DNA of 64,000 nt from Adiantum capillus-veneris (GCA_014529385.2 CM043945.1:144052741-144116740), one strand, 5' to 3'. Positions 22,900-36,630 are shown, counted from the stretch's first letter. Notes: generated from the letters alone by a model not told the origin. Program-made: numbers and translations.

Positions 22900-23310
22900 A
22901 ATTTATAGGTGAGATTACACTCGCCTTCAAGCTACGAGTGTAAGTGATTGCATTTGGAGAGACACCCTCTTTCTGAGCGTCCCGACCCTCACCCTGTTGG
23001 ACATATTGTGTAATCAATACACTCCATGAGACAACATTGCAAACAGGAAGCTTGTCAAAGACCCATTGCACTCTTCCTCTCCATGCTTGCTTGTGTAGCG
23101 GATGTTGCTTCTTTCTTGGTGTTGCCTTGTTGGTTGCATCTGGAGACACCCTCGCTTGACATCCGTAGAAAACGGCCCTGATCTTCTTGACCAAGTTGGG
23201 CATACATATCCCAAAATCAATCCATTCCAAGAGACGACCTCTCGAACAAGAATTTTCTCAAGTACTTTTTGTGCTTTATGAAGTGCACCACATATATTTG
23301 GCTTCAAAGG
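22900..23310 (-). pseudogene. PPR (PLS-type) pseudogene fragment, copy 2
   Basis: Better preserved than copy 1. Minus-strand pieces give AQKVLEKILVREVVSWNGLI (23281-23222), then, in another frame, VFDKLPVCNVVSWSVLITQY, and KEGVSPNAITYTRSLKA (about 23070-22925). The succession K-VFDK-P-x-x-N-VVSW-x-x-LI-x-x-Y and EGV-x-P-x-AITY is diagnostic of PLS-type PPR repeats. At least two frameshifts are present. Between the repeats lies NIRYTSKHGEEE-like sequence shared with copy 1. Confidence 0.62.
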
Positions 23311-23878
23311 CGAAAGGTTGCGGTCTTCACAATCGATTTTGTGCCCCCTCCCCCCCGCCCCTCTCTCTTTTTCTCCTTGTCTCTCTACTTAGCTGCAATT
23401 TTGTCATGCTACACTGCATCACCTGAGCCTACCACTCTACTTAAGGTTAAAGTATACTAAACTTAGATGTCTTGCGATCGTAAAGATTCATGGAATATGT
23501 TTCAAAGAATTACTTGAAAACTGAATAGGGAACTTCTCCCGGGGGGGAGGTGAGGTGACTTAGAAGAATGAGCGGAAGATGGAGTTGATGGAGAAGGTAC
23601 CGATTCAAATTGTGAGAGTTGTTGAGCTTTGGCCAACAATGTTGTTGTGCACAAAAGGGAAAAGAAAAATGGAGATAAAGCGTGCGGACTCTAGGCCAAA
23701 TCCATCATCGACTTTTACGACTTGCTAATTGGTAATGTAAAAATCAGAAAAATTCCGCCCGAGTATGTGCCAACGATTTTAAAAAAATCGTTAATAGCAC
23801 CAATCTGGGGCAATGCCCTTTTAGGAGCAATCAAAACGGCAGCAGCAGCTCTTGCGATTCTGTGTGTGCATGGTCTGA

Positions 23879-23880
<2 letters not shown>

Positions 23881-23969
<89 letters not shown>
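23881..23969. repeat. Compound (CT)n(CA)n microsatellite
   Basis: About 21 CT units run directly into about 22 CA units. Confidence 0.95.
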
Positions 23970-23971
<2 letters not shown>

Positions 23972-24896
23972 ACGTGGGTGGTTGCAGATGATTTCTCTCT
24001 CTCTCAACGTGGGTGGCTGCATGGCAATTGGGTGCGATGCTAGGGGCTGCTTCATAGTTTTTTTTAAAACTTTTTCAGTGCAGGTGGAACGCGCAAGCCC
24101 TTCGCCCGCTTGGCTTATAGCAGTGATTGCTGATGATGCCCACCCTCGTTCGAATGCTGCAATCATTTCCCTTTTGAAAAGGGACTTCAGACGAGATGGA
24201 GGTAAATACGGAGATGAGAATATTCCTGGCTATTGAATAAGATTAAGAACCTACCAATATCAGTGTTCCAAACATATAATATTCCTTTTCAGTTTTTATA
24301 TTATTTTTCTCTATTTTGGGACTCCTTTTCCTCTTTCCTCAACTAGCCAAAAATGATTTACCATAATTTTTTTAAACATTAAATTATAGCAGGGCTGGCA
24401 GCGGCGTTGGTCGCACGTGCAATTGAAAAAATCAGTGTGGACTGGCAACGACGCCCGCAGTTTTGGGTTGTCGCCACTACGTCATGGCCTCGTCAGGAGC
24501 ATGCAGCTATACATGCTTGATTGGGTGGGCATAGGCCGGTGTTGCACGCTGGGTACACCGCCATGCATGGCGCTTCTCCAGTGCCTAGTACATCGATGGG
24601 GCCAGGAGGCAGGTGGCTTCTTAGTGGCTAGTACATCAACGTAGCCATGAGGCAGGTGGTTTTGGGCTTGCAACAGTGACGGTGGCAACATACCTGTAGC
24701 AGTGACGGCAGTAGAGGCAAGTAGTGATGAGAGTAGTGACGGGCAACAGTGCATGGCTGGTACAGCGATGGCCAGAGGAAAGTGGAGTTGGATGGTACCT
24801 TCCATGGCCCCTTCCCACTGTCTGTGCTCTAGTTCTACACCTACACCCAGCTCTCACATAGCAGAAGCGCCTTGCCCTCAATTGCAAAGAAAAGAA

Positions 24897-24931
<35 letters not shown>

Positions 24932-25323
24932 CCTGGGGAGCTACAACGTAGATTGATCAGCTGGTTGCAAGGGAGAGAACCGTCGAGCAGCTACAACGAC
25001 ATTGTCGAGAGTACCTTCAAATAACAAAAATAACATTAGCCCTCTACGTACTGTAGCAAGAGAGCAAAATACCCAGCTTACCTTGCAACAACGTCGTAGG
25101 GTAGCAGCAATGACCCTTTTCACTTGTATAGCTTTTATAGCAACGCATAGCATGCAAGGTGACTTGAAGCGTTTTCTTGCAAGGTTGCCTCCTCAGCTCA
25201 GCTCTTCTTCTCTTGCATTGTTGGCTCCTCAGCTGGCCTCGCCTGAATATTAATTTGAGCCAGAATTTGCTTTTAAAGACAGGTGGCAGCCTGAAATTCA
25301 GGCTCGCGCACACACACACACAT

Positions 25324-25356
<33 letters not shown>

Positions 25357-26075
25357 AGGCAGCTGGCCAAGTTCCACGTGTTGCAATTTTCAGGTTTAGG
25401 CTTTGGGGAGGAGAGAGAGCGCACACAGAAAATAGTATTCAGTTATAAATTAGGCACCGAGGCGGGTCATTGTCCAGTACAGTGGAGCTTAAATCTCATT
25501 GAATGCACAACAGAGGAGGCAAATCTGGCAATGGAACCGCCGTGCCAGTGTCCAGACCCGCTCTCATTCTCTTTCTATCTCTGTTTCTCTCCCCTTGCGT
25601 ATCGAGCTTGCAAGTTGCCATTGCTGCTTTTTGCGACGGCATCTATATACTGGTCATACACAATAGTACAACTTATCTCACCCTTTCTCCACACTTACAT
25701 GCAACCATCAGTAGCCTGCCACATTTGCCTCGGCAAGGTCCTGTAACGATTCCAACCTGCCTCGGTTACAAATGACACTAACTTCTAATTCATACTCAAC
25801 CTCAAGCTGCGTCCCTCTCTCTCTCTCTCCCCCCCCAAACAAAAAACGCCGCCGTTTTTTGACCTAGTAGACAACAATTCACTCTTTTGATCATAACTTC
25901 TTCATCTGAACTCCGATTTGGGTGATCTATAGCCTCAATCGAAGAGCAAAAATCCCTCTTCTACACATTGATGTAAATATAGAAATTTGCAGAGTTATGG
26001 AAAGCATTTCTGTAACAGCATTTCCGAAGGGAAAAGGTTTAAGAAAATTTACTCTCATCTCTTATTTTACATACA
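23970..26075. other. No gene seen; short GA microsatellites
   Basis: Mixed sequence with GA runs at 24900-24928 and 25328-25357. None of the ORFs has family features; several are extended by the microsatellites. The stretch 25850-26075 probably holds the 5' untranslated region of the LINE that follows. Confidence 0.45.
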
Positions 26076-27024
26076 ATGTCTTTCGGCACTCGCAAGGGTT
26101 CTTCTTCTTCAACAAGGTCCACAACCATTGTGGCCCAAATGATCCAAAATCTTCAAAGTGTGCAGATAGCAACACAACCATCCAACCAACGACATCGAAA
26201 ACCATGATCATGGCATACTTGGTATCATTGCAAGAGACCGTAAACAAACAAGGTGAAGACTTACGAGCCCTTGCAATGGAGAATGGCACACTAAGCGTAC
26301 GTGTGGTTGAGAATGAGAATCTCAAGAGGACACTTGAGATGCAAACAACATGTTTAATGCAACTTTAAGAGGAAGTCAAGGAATCTAAAAGCTCTCTTGT
26401 GGACTTGAATGCTTTGAAGGAGTGGATGAGCAAAGTAGAGCATGACCATGTATTGAAAGAGGAGAAATTGGACACCATGAGCCAGATGCATGCGACATGA
26501 AAAATGTATACAGAAATAAGTATTGGACTGATGTATGTGGTATCAATGTGGTTTCTAATTCTTCACTCATGCAAGATATGGTTCAACAAAGAATGTTGAG
26601 AATGTGGATGTGGAGGAGTTGAAGGAACGGGAGCCACGTTCCACGAACATTGTTATTCATGGAATTCCCGAGGAGAAGCTAGAGACACCTCCTTCTCTTG
26701 CCATTGTTATCGAAGATTTCTTCAAAACCCACTTTGGCATGTCCGGAGTTGTGATCTATGGATCACATAGAGTGGGGAAGCAAGGAGCTCCTCGCTCGGG
26801 AGAACGACCAATTGTATGCACCATGCCAAATGAGACCAAGTGAAAGATTATCCTTGATAATAGTTGGATCTATTTGAGGGATACAAAATGTTTTGTATGT
26901 GAACATCACACTCTTAAGCAACAAAATATGCATCACAAGACATATGAGGAAAAGAATAAGAAAAACAAGGAGATCTCTCATGAAGAAAATGTGCCCAAGG
27001 AGGAAGCAAGTCCCTCGAGCAAAT
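26076..27024 (+). pseudogene. LINE ORF1: coiled coil plus RRM-like nucleic-acid chaperone
   Basis: ATG at 26076 opens a Ser/Thr/Gln-rich start (SFGTRKGSSSSTRS). After a frame change near 26190, a heptad-rich coiled coil follows (ETVNKQGEDLRALAMENGTL and onward to about 26500, with a TAA at 26366). Then comes an RRM-like domain with STNIVIHGIPEEK, VIEDFFKTHFG and a GERPIVCTM strand (26604-26840). TGA at 26841 is where Trp is expected. The same frame continues with ILDNSWIYLRDTKCFV and a basic tail to the stop at 27022. This is the layout of L1-type ORF1 proteins, which form trimers and coat the RNA. Confidence 0.68.
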
Positions 27025-27059
27025 AGGGATGCGTGACCTATGAGACCGAGTTACAATTG

Positions 27060-30000
27060 AAAATATGCTTTTAGAATTGTAATGAATACCCATGGAATGC
27101 GGGGTTGGTATTGATGAACTAACAAGCAAAGCCGATGTTGTACTTCTTGTTGAAACTTGGGATCATGATACACAAAGGATTAACAGCTTGGAGAATTATA
27201 ATGTACATTCATTGATGTGGTCAAAGAATCTTAAGCAACGAAGAGGACAAGGAGTGGTAGCACGTATGGTTAAGAAATGATTGGAAGATTTTGTATCAAT
27301 TGTGAAAGATGACAAGTACAAACATTATGTATGGATGAAAATTATGACACCAAAAAGAGCACCCATTTTTGTAGCCGGTTGCTACATTCCTCATCATGAT
27401 TCTCCCTTTTATGCTTGCATGGATAGAGATTAGCCATTTTTTGCTTTAGAAGAAGACATTGCTTATTTCAAAGGTGAAGGTGATGTTATTGTATTTGGGG
27501 ATATGAATACTCACACAAAAACATTACAACATGATACTCAACAATCTGATATGCCATGCATTTCAAGGGAGTTGGAGGAAGTTCACTTGTATGATCGTTC
27601 TTCAATGGATGATAAAGAGCCGGATCACTATGGAAATTTACTTTTACACATGTGTAATAGCACGGATATTCTCATTGCCAATGGTATATCTTTGTGGAGT
27701 GGAACCAATGGATTTACAAGTAGGAGACATAATGGGAACAGTGTGATTGACTATATGCTACTATCCGAAGCCATCATGTATCCTATAAAGAGTTTTATGT
27801 TTGGACAATGGACCCCAAAATCTGACCATCGCACCTTATGTATTGACCTTTCATGTGGGGAAGCAACTAAGCATGATAATCTCAGCCAAGGGAAAGAGAA
27901 ATTATCACTATGTATGGATTTGAAACGGGTACCAATGTACATTGAAATGGTTGAGAAAAAATTATGGATGAAAAAGCTTCAATATGATGCACCATTTGAA
28001 ACTAAATGGGAAGCTTTCAAGAAAGTTATTTGTTCTTGTGCCAAAGAATGCTTTTCTATCAGGCATCTCCATGGTATCAACAAAGATAGATCACCCAAAA
28101 GGTGGTTTGATAAAGAATGTTAAGATGCTCGAAAGTCCTTGATAAATCTTGATGCAACTATGGACAAAGAAAACTATCAAAGTCATTTGCATACATACAA
28201 GGCATTGATTCAAAAGAAGAGAAGAAGATGGAAAGTAAAGCAACAAATTTTTCAAATCCAAGAAAAGGCACATGCATGTGGAAGATTTTGGAGAAACAGC
28301 TTGAGGGGCAAGCGGGTTGAGAATTTTGGTAACTTGAGTCTTGTGGATATGTACACACATTGTATGCAATTATATGAGCAAGAAAATGCTGAAAAAATAC
28401 CATTTTATGGTTCACTCCCATGTATGCCCTCTTTTTTTACTATTGAGGATGTATGCGATGGGCTTGAAAAGTTGGCCACTCACAAAGCGGGAGATCTTCA
28501 AGGTATCAAGCCGGAGATGATCAAATGGACGGGAGATTTTACCCATGAGTGGATGTGTGATATATTCAACCTTGCACTTCAACATGGTATGCCTTATGAT
28601 TGGAGTATTAATTGGGTTAAGCCTTTGCATAAAGGAGGGGATGTAAAGAATGTAAACAACTACCAGACTATAATGATTGAGTCTCTTATGGCAAAGTTGT
28701 TTGGGGGCATAATGGAGATGAAATTGAGTGATTGGAATTTGGGCTGAAGATAATGACAAGAGTGCAAAGGAACAAACGGGTTTTCGTTGATGCCATAGCA
28801 CCATTGATCATCTTGTCACTCTTCGTGTTCTCATGGAGGAAAGTCGATTGAAAGGCAAACGATTGTATTGTTGTTTTGTGGACTTTAAGAAAGCCTTTGA
28901 TATGATTCCACGTAACAATTTGGGGAGAAGGATGTAAGAACTCCAAGTGCCAAGTGAGTTTATGCTTGCGGTTTCTCGAATCTATGCGAAGGTGATTTGT
29001 CAATTACGCATGGGAAGAGAAATTTCATAAATCTTTCTAAGCACTATTGGGGTTAAACAAGGATGTCCATTGTCACCAACTCTCTTTGGTCTATGCATCG
29101 ATCAATTGGAACAAATGGTACTTGACTTTATGCAAGAAGAAGGCATTGAAGAGGTCACTATTTGCAATGTGGTAATCATGATTTTGTTGTATGCGGATGA
29201 TGTAGTGCTTCTAGCACACACTTTAGAAGATGCGCAAAAGCTTATGGTTGTCCTTGAGAACTTTTGCTTGCATAGTGGGATGATTGTGAATGAATCCAAA
29301 ACAAAGGTTATGCTTGTGAAAACCAACCATAAGGAGAAGTCATGCTTTGTGTACAACAACGAAACACTTGAGGTTGTTGAGAGCTTTAAGTACCTTGGCC
29401 TTGAGGTTCCGCCCAATCACAAGTGGCATGAATGTGCTATGCATTGTTTGGAAGCTGGAAAGAGAGCATATTATGCATTTAAGAACATGTGTAATGCGGG
29501 AAACATCAAGTGTTGGGTTCTCAAGATATATCTTTTTGATGCATTGGTGACACATGCTCTTCTATATGGAGTTGAAGTGTGGGGCAAGAGCATCTCAAAC
29601 TCTACTTGGAAAGAGTTTGAGAATGTCCAAAAGCGTTTTCTTACAAACTTTCTCTAAGTGAAGACACAAACACCATATATGCTCCTACTTCTTGAGTCGG
29701 GATGTCTTCCAATTGAGGTTATGGGCATGGAAAGGGTTGTGGAGTACATGATAAATATGCGTCAAAACCCCTCACATCGACTTCCTACAATTGCATGGGA
29801 AGCAAGAAAAGAAGTTCAAAAGATGCATAAAAGCAAGATCTTGAGCATGGGATGGATGCAAGATGTAAAGAAGTGGGTTGGAAAATGGGATGCATTACAC
29901 TTGCTACATGATGCTTCAATTGACTCCCAAGTGAATGAAGCTTTTCTACAATGCTAGTGTATTATGGCTTGGGAGAAATCCGGTGGGTCTTGCTTCATAC

Positions 30001-30434
30001 ATTACACCACCCATATTGCCCCCAACTACAAAACCATGTTCTTTGCTGAAAGAGGAAACCATACTCACACTTAGATGCTTGAGACTATCCCCTTGTCGAC
30101 GATACGCGCTATCGCAGCCATTCGGCTTAGCTCCCATTTCCTTCGATGCCAGATAGGGCATTGGGGCAATGGAGAAGAGTAAAATCAACTGTGCACATTA
30201 TGCTCACTGTAAGTTCGAGAGTCTGAGTACCAGACACTACTAGAGTGCTCAGATTTTGGTCACATCCGAACTTGCTTCTCTCACATTTTCAGCCATAACT
30301 TAGACCTACACACTTTCCTCTCCCAGCCAAAGTGTGGAATCTCCATTGCGACTTTCATCACCACAATTTTGGAGCATCGAGAGTCACTCATCAGCCATAC
30401 ACATACTACATCACATGTAACTTTGGTCCCATAG
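27060..30434 (+). pseudogene. LINE ORF2: endonuclease, reverse transcriptase, CCHC region
   Basis: The endonuclease shows NCNEYPWN, then VVLLVETWDHD (catalytic Glu), VIVFGDMNTH, NSVIDYMLLS and a final KSDHRTL (27075-27845). The reverse transcriptase shows WVKPLHKGGD with NNYQTI, CCFVDFKKAFD, GVKQGCPLSPTLFG and LLYADDVVLLA (28600-29220), then FKYLGLEV and a thumb region to 29957. The end, in another frame, carries QLCTLCSL, stop, VRESEYQTLLEC (30186-30248), a CCHC-like motif, and runs to a stop at 30432. Stops interrupt otherwise open frames at 27072, 27278, 27431, 28121, 28788, 28935, 29028, 29655, 30180 and 30210; frame changes lie near 27095, 28735 and 30000. Confidence 0.85.
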
Positions 30435-30827
30435 TTCATATTTGACCTCTGAGTTAGATAATAAAATCTATCTATTATCTGTGTGTGTGTGTGTGTGCGC
30501 GCGCACGCAAACTTTACCCGTGACGTATCTAGGTCACACACAGAGAGACACACACAAGATTCGTGCCCGTTGCTGGAAGTGGCACATGCAGAGCTCCGGA
30601 GTCTGAGAGCACTTGGTGGGTATTTTCCTCTACCCATGTTGGGCCTTGTTGCCTCCACCCATGTTGGGCCCTGTTGCCTCCGTGTGTTGTAGCACCCTGA
30701 ATAGGTTGACAATGCTCTATCTCTGCTCAGCCTGTTTCTTGCAACGTGCTCCAGTTCTTCAACCCCCAAGCTATCAAAAATGTGCTACAAGGGCGTTGTC
30801 TTTCCTCGCCCTCGACCAGTGCACATA

Positions 30828-30968
<141 letters not shown>

Positions 30969-31049
30969 CTGCTAGGATCTTGAGGCTGAGCCAGTCGCAA
31001 ATCGAGAAGAAGAAGAAGAGAATTTTAACGTTGTAGGAAACCAATATAA

Positions 31050-31154
<105 letters not shown>

Positions 31155-31291
31155 ACTTACTATGCTCGATTCTTAAGTGTTTCACCTTGCAGGTGGGTTT
31201 TTTCTTGTTTTTGGTGTTTAATACCAATTGAAGAGCAGTCCTGCAAGAGCTTTATGAGAATGATGCAGCTTTCTCACTTTCAATTGAACAG

Positions 31292-31293
<2 letters not shown>

Positions 31294-31371
<78 letters not shown>
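31294..31371. repeat. (CT)n microsatellite, about 39 units
   Basis: Pure CT run, the complement of the neighbouring GA runs. Together with 31054-31153 it can fold into a long GA:TC hairpin. Confidence 0.95.
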
Positions 31372-32290
<919 letters not shown>

Positions 32291-32365
32291 AATCCCCCCT
32301 GGAGTGATGCGGTGAACGAGAGCTGGCACATGAGTAAAGGGAAGTGCCATGCCCTGAGGACAGGA

Positions 32366-33630
32366 TCAGTCCACAAAGGGGAGTAAGCCCAAAGATTTGC
32401 GGAAAGATTCAAGCTTCTCACGAGACAATGCCTTTGTGAAAAGATCTGCAAGGTTGTCCTGTGTTGGCACATAAGCCAAGCTGATCTCTCCTGCTGAGAG
32501 CCTCTCCCTGACATAGTGGTAATGCACCTCAATGTGCTTTGTGCGAGCATGAAAAACTGGGTTTCTCGCAACTGCCAATGCGCTCTGACTGTTAGTGTAG
32601 ATAGTGTTGGCAGTGTCTTGTCCAACACCCAAATCAGCCATAAGGCGTCTGAGCCATACACACTCAACCATAGCTGTGAAGACTGCCCTGTACTCAGCCT
32701 CACAACCGGAAGTGGCCACAGTAGGTTGCTTCTTGCTCAACCATGATATACATGAATTGCCAAGCATGAAACAAAAACCGCTTGTGGACACTCTCGTGTC
32801 AAAACAACCAGCCCAATCTGAGTCCAAAAAAGCATGTAAGTCTGGCAGCAATGATCCCCCCTTGGGAAAAAATAAGCCAAGATGTAAAGTGCCACTAAGG
32901 TAGCGGAAAATCCTCTTGACAGCCTGCCAATGCTTAGACCTTGGGCTATGGATAAATCTGCTGACCTGTGAGACTGCAAACTGAATATCCGGCCTTGTGT
33001 TGCATACATAAATGAGGCAGCCAACAGTAGTTTGGTAAAGAGTGACATCAGCAGGATCGCCAGCATCATGTAGACTCAACTTCAAACTTGTTTCCATGGG
33101 AGTGACAATAGGTTTGCAATCCTCAAGTCCAAACTTACATAGCAATGTCTCTATGTAACTTTTCTGACACAAGGCAATTCCACCATCACACTGCTTAAAC
33201 TGTATAACCAAGTAATGATGCAACAGCCCCAAATCTTTCATCTTGAAAGTAGCATTCAAATCAGCCTTAAATTTAGCAATATGTCTCTCATTTGGTCCAG
33301 TGATCAACAAATCATCGACATAAAGAACCACAATGAGAAATACATCATCCTCACGCTTTACATACAATGTGCTTTCTGTTGGACTGTTATGAAAGCCTCG
33401 TTTAACCAATTGAGTGTCATCTTTCTCATACCAAGCACGAGGAGATTGCTTCAACCCATACAAAGCCTTCTTACATTTGCACACTTTGTCCTCTTGTCCT
33501 TTTATGACAAAACCGCGAGGCTGCGTTACATAAACTTCCTCAAATATGTCACCATTCAAGAAAGCAGTAACAATGTCTGATTGATGTACATCCCAACCAA
33601 AATGAGCTGCCAATGCACAGTAGTCATACG
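32366..33630 (-). pseudogene. Copia A reverse transcriptase and RNase H
   Basis: The frame is open for 422 codons to the polyprotein stop after GLLPFVD. Reverse transcriptase motifs are FGWDVHQSDIVTAFLNGD, KALYGLKQSPRAWYEK and the catalytic VVLYVDDLLITG (about 33325-33290). RNase H shows FLDSDWAGCFDTR, a WLSKKQPTVATSGCEAEYRA segment and IYTNSQSALAVA. The last motif has Asn where Copia RNases H carry the catalytic Asp (IY-T-D-S-Q in element B). The upstream part of the reverse transcriptase is in another frame (33556-34020) because of a frameshift near 33625. It would act in cytoplasmic virus-like particles. Confidence 0.9.
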
Positions 33631-34269
33631 ACAAGTGGGAGAAAAAGTCTCTTCATAATCTATGCCTTTTTGCTGTGCATAACCCTTTGCAACAAGTCGA
33701 GCCTTATGGCGATCGATCTCACCATCCGGCTTGCGTTTCAACTTGTAAACCCACTTCGTACCAATGGCCTTTTTGCCAGGAGGCAAATCACATAAAGTCC
33801 ATGTGTCATTTTCTATAAGTGCATCATATTCTGATTGCATGGCAGCCATCCAATTTTTTGAATTCTGTGCTTCATCAAAAGACAGAGGCTCCTCAACATC
33901 ATGTAAACTAGACACAGCCAAAGCATAACAATCTGATGCATAAGATGCATGGCGAGAGCCTGAACGAGTACGATTAGACAAAGGTGCATCCAATTTACTT
34001 TCATGCAAAGTGTGCACCATTCATTTTGACATACCTCTAGCCTGCTCATTTTCAGCCCTTTCCTCATCAAGTACATCATGTACATCTGCATCAGTAATAG
34101 GTTGATCTAAAACATTTTCAGAAACCCCCATAGGCTGTACATTTGCCTCATTGGAACTTAAATACGTATGTCCACCACTGAAAAGAGGCAACAAAGTGTC
34201 ATAAATGTCGTGTGAGCTTACATTACTGTCTCTAGTACATGACAACAAGGGCTGAAAAGAATCTTCCAC
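33556..34269 (-). pseudogene. Copia A integrase-RT linker and start of reverse transcriptase
   Basis: One frame runs from SFQPLLSCTRDSN through an acidic linker (PITDADVHDVLDEERAENEQ) into the RT start: NWMAAMQSEYDALIENDTW, PPGKKAIGTKWVYKLKRK and ARLVAKGYAQQKGIDYEETF. A TGA at 34021-34023 interrupts it, where element B has CGG (Arg). The frame ends at 33556 after a shift near 33625. Confidence 0.85.
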
Positions 34270-35215
34270 AAACCTGTAAGCTCACAACCTGTTTGCGGAT
34301 GATACAACTTGTAACCTTTGCTTTCAGCACTATAACCAACAAAAATACATTTGACAGCCTTATCATCCAATTTTATGCGCTGCACTTGTGGCACCAAAGC
34401 ATATGCCAAACAACCAAAAACACACATGTGCTCAATAGAAGGCTTTTTATCATGCCATGCTTCATATGGAGTAATAGACTGCAAAGCTTTCGTAGGACAC
34501 CTATTAAGTACATAAGTGGCACACATGATGGCCTCAAGCCAAAACGAATGCGGTAAAGCTTGACTTTTGACCATACATCGTGCCATTTCCGTCAGTGACC
34601 TGTTTTTCCTATCAACAACACCATTTTGCTGAGGTGTATAAGGCACTGTACATTGGTGTTTTATCCCATGACTAGCCAGAAATGCATTAAATTCATGAGA
34701 CATATACTCCCCCCCTCGATCGGAACGGAGGGTGCCCATAGTACATTTCGAGACATTTTCAGCCATAGCCAGAAATTGTTTGAAGCACATAAAAACTTCG
34801 GACTTCGCTTTAAGCGGAAATACCCATGCATGCCTAGAGTAGTCATCAATGAAAGTCACGAAGTACAGGTAATTGCCCAAGGATGGAGTTTGCATGGGCC
34901 CACAAACATCACTATGCACAAGCTGCACCCTGCATGTGGCCCGAACTGAACCATCCTTTGGAAACTTAGAACGCTGCATCTTACCTAAAATATAGCGTTC
35001 ACAAACATGTTTGACATGTGCTTCAAGAGGGGGCAAAGAAGCAACCATATCAGATTTCTGTAAACGCAGAAAACTGGCAAAATTCAGATGACCAAAACGT
35101 GCATGCCAAAGTTTTTCATCTGAAATAGCCATTGAATCTGCAACAGCATTTGCAAAATTTTGTCCACACTTGTTATACAAAGTGAGCTTATTTATACAAC
35201 CCACGGCACAAAAGC
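34218..35215 (-). pseudogene. Copia A GAG-pre-integrase and integrase
   Basis: The zinc-binding domain is HARFGHLNF followed by HVCERYILGK; the second Cys of the C-x-x-C pair is replaced by Tyr (element B has CAGC). The catalytic core has HSDVCGPM, FIDDYSRHAWVF and TLRSDRGGEY. The third acidic position reads NGVVDRKNRS, Asp instead of the Glu seen in B (VAERKN). After WLEAIMCATYVLNRCPTKAL the frame continues to KGYKLYHPQTG, where it shifts near 34280. Both the zinc ligand and the catalytic residue suggest this integrase would be inactive even if the frames were joined. Confidence 0.88.
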
Positions 35216-36630
35216 CCAGATGCAACAATTTCATCACCAAAACTGAGATCATGAACTGTGCATCTGTCATCCACAAATTTGACTACAAGTCCAAGTCTAG
35301 CAAGTGCAGATACAGACAAGAGATTCTTCTTGATCCCAGGTACATAAAGTGCATCAACAAGTGTGAAGGAACTGCCATTAGCAGTAGTGAGCACAATCTT
35401 TCCAACTCCCTGAACTGGATAAGAGGCGTTGTTGGCACAAGTGACTGAATTCCCATGAGGGACTGACTCGAGAGAGGTAAACAATTCACGATGTGAGGTA
35501 ATGTGCTTTGTAGCACCACTGTCGAAATACCACACATGTGAATCTGTAGCAACTAACAAGCATGCATCATGGACAACAGGATTGTAAGTGCACTCTGCGC
35601 TAAAAGCCCATTCTGCATCAACATCAGCAACACAGTCTCCTTTCACAGAAGACTCAACAATGGATGCATTTGTAGTGGAGCCAGCATTTGCAGTGGAACC
35701 ACCCTCTTTCTTCTTAGCCTCTTTGGCCTTCAACTTAGGACATGACTTGATCAAGTGATCATTAGCTTTACAATAATGGCAACGCATCTTCTCTTTGCCC
35801 TTATCACCAGAATCGCTAGACGAAGTGCTGCCAGCAAAAGCATTAGGAACAGAATTTTTGCCACTCGCAGTAGAACCATAAGAAGTGGCTACATTACTGT
35901 TACCACCCTTTCTTTGAGAAACAATAAAAGCCTGTTCAACTGCACGCTGCCTAGTCCTATTTTTTCTAGAAAGTGACTCTTGCAACAACAATGTGCATAA
36001 TGCATCAAACTTGACAACTTCAGGATTTCCTTGGGTCATCAGTCTCCAAGTAATAGCAAAAGTCTGGTAGGAATCTGGTAAGGCATCAAGAACAGTCTGC
36101 ACAAGGGAACTGTCTGAAATGACTTCACTTGCAGAAATAAGTTGCTCTTTGATATCCTTGAAACTAGAAAGGAAAGTGTCCATATCATCTTCCTCATGCA
36201 TAATCTTCGACTCCAGCTCTTTACACAGCAATGCAATTTTAGGCTCATTGTGGCTTTCATAAAGACCTGCTAGAATATCCCAAGCCTGTTTTGCAGATTT
36301 TGCTGAACGGATGTGAGGAACAATGGTGCGCTTCACAGACAACGCAATCAACGCATGAGCCTGCGTATCCTTAACATCCCAACGAGCTTGTTCTGCCGTA
36401 GGCAAAACAACTCTAATAGCTGCAGTCCTTGCAGCAAGACCTGGAACATCCTCAACATCGCCTACATCCTCAGAACCAAGACGTACATCAATGCCCTGCA
36501 CAATGTTCCAGACACCCTTTGACACAAGAACATGTTGCATCATATAAGACCACATAGGGTAGTTGTCCCCATCCAACCTGTCCTCGGCAGCAAACATCTT
36601 GAACACATCTGTGTTGTTGTTGTCAGTCAT
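35188..36630 (-). pseudogene. Copia A Gag and protease
   Basis: ATG at 36630 (MTDNNNTDVFKMF) was chosen over upstream non-ATG codons because element B starts at the equivalent ATG (53434). The Gag part has the UBN2-like core with LDGDNYPMW and KQAWDILAGLYE, then a CCHC knuckle CHYCKANDHLIKSC (about 35780-35740). The retropepsin follows with WYFDSGATKHIT (catalytic DSG) and LYVPGIKKNLLSVSAL. The frame is lost after GLLCRGLYK at 35188 by a one-base shift; integrase continues in the next frame. Confidence 0.9.

Larger units (their letters stand above)
21907..23506. repeat. Tandem duplication of an ~840-bp segment carrying PPR fragments
   Basis: CGACTTAAGCCCCATCGTC at 21907 recurs at 22747 and the two copies can be followed to TTCATGGAATATGTTTCAAAG at about 22735 and 23505. 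The second copy lacks about 80 bp. The copies have scattered substitutions and small indels, so the duplication is not recent. Confidence 0.85.
26076..30480 (+). mobile_element. Non-LTR retrotransposon (LINE), two ORFs, degenerate
   Basis: The order is an ORF1 with coiled coil and RRM-like domain (26076-27024), then an ORF2 with APE-type endonuclease, reverse transcriptase and C-terminal CCHC region (27060-30434), followed by GATAATAAAATC and a short TG repeat that may mark the 3' end. Such elements nick target DNA with the endonuclease and prime reverse transcription there. The organisation and ORF1 type fit an L1-like clade, though I do not assign a clade. The coding frames are nearly continuous; most breaks are single stop codons. 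No target duplication was identified. Confidence 0.85.

Noticed and set aside
23715-24166. Ser-Leu/Thr-His rich ORFs
   Set aside because: Produced by the compound CT/CA microsatellite at 23881-23969.
25177-25746. 189-codon plus-strand ORF
   Set aside because: Kept open by a GA microsatellite; the remainder has no recognisable domain or conserved composition.
30281-30769. 162-codon minus-strand ORF
   Set aside because: It overlaps the LINE ORF2 end in antisense and a TG microsatellite; no domain.
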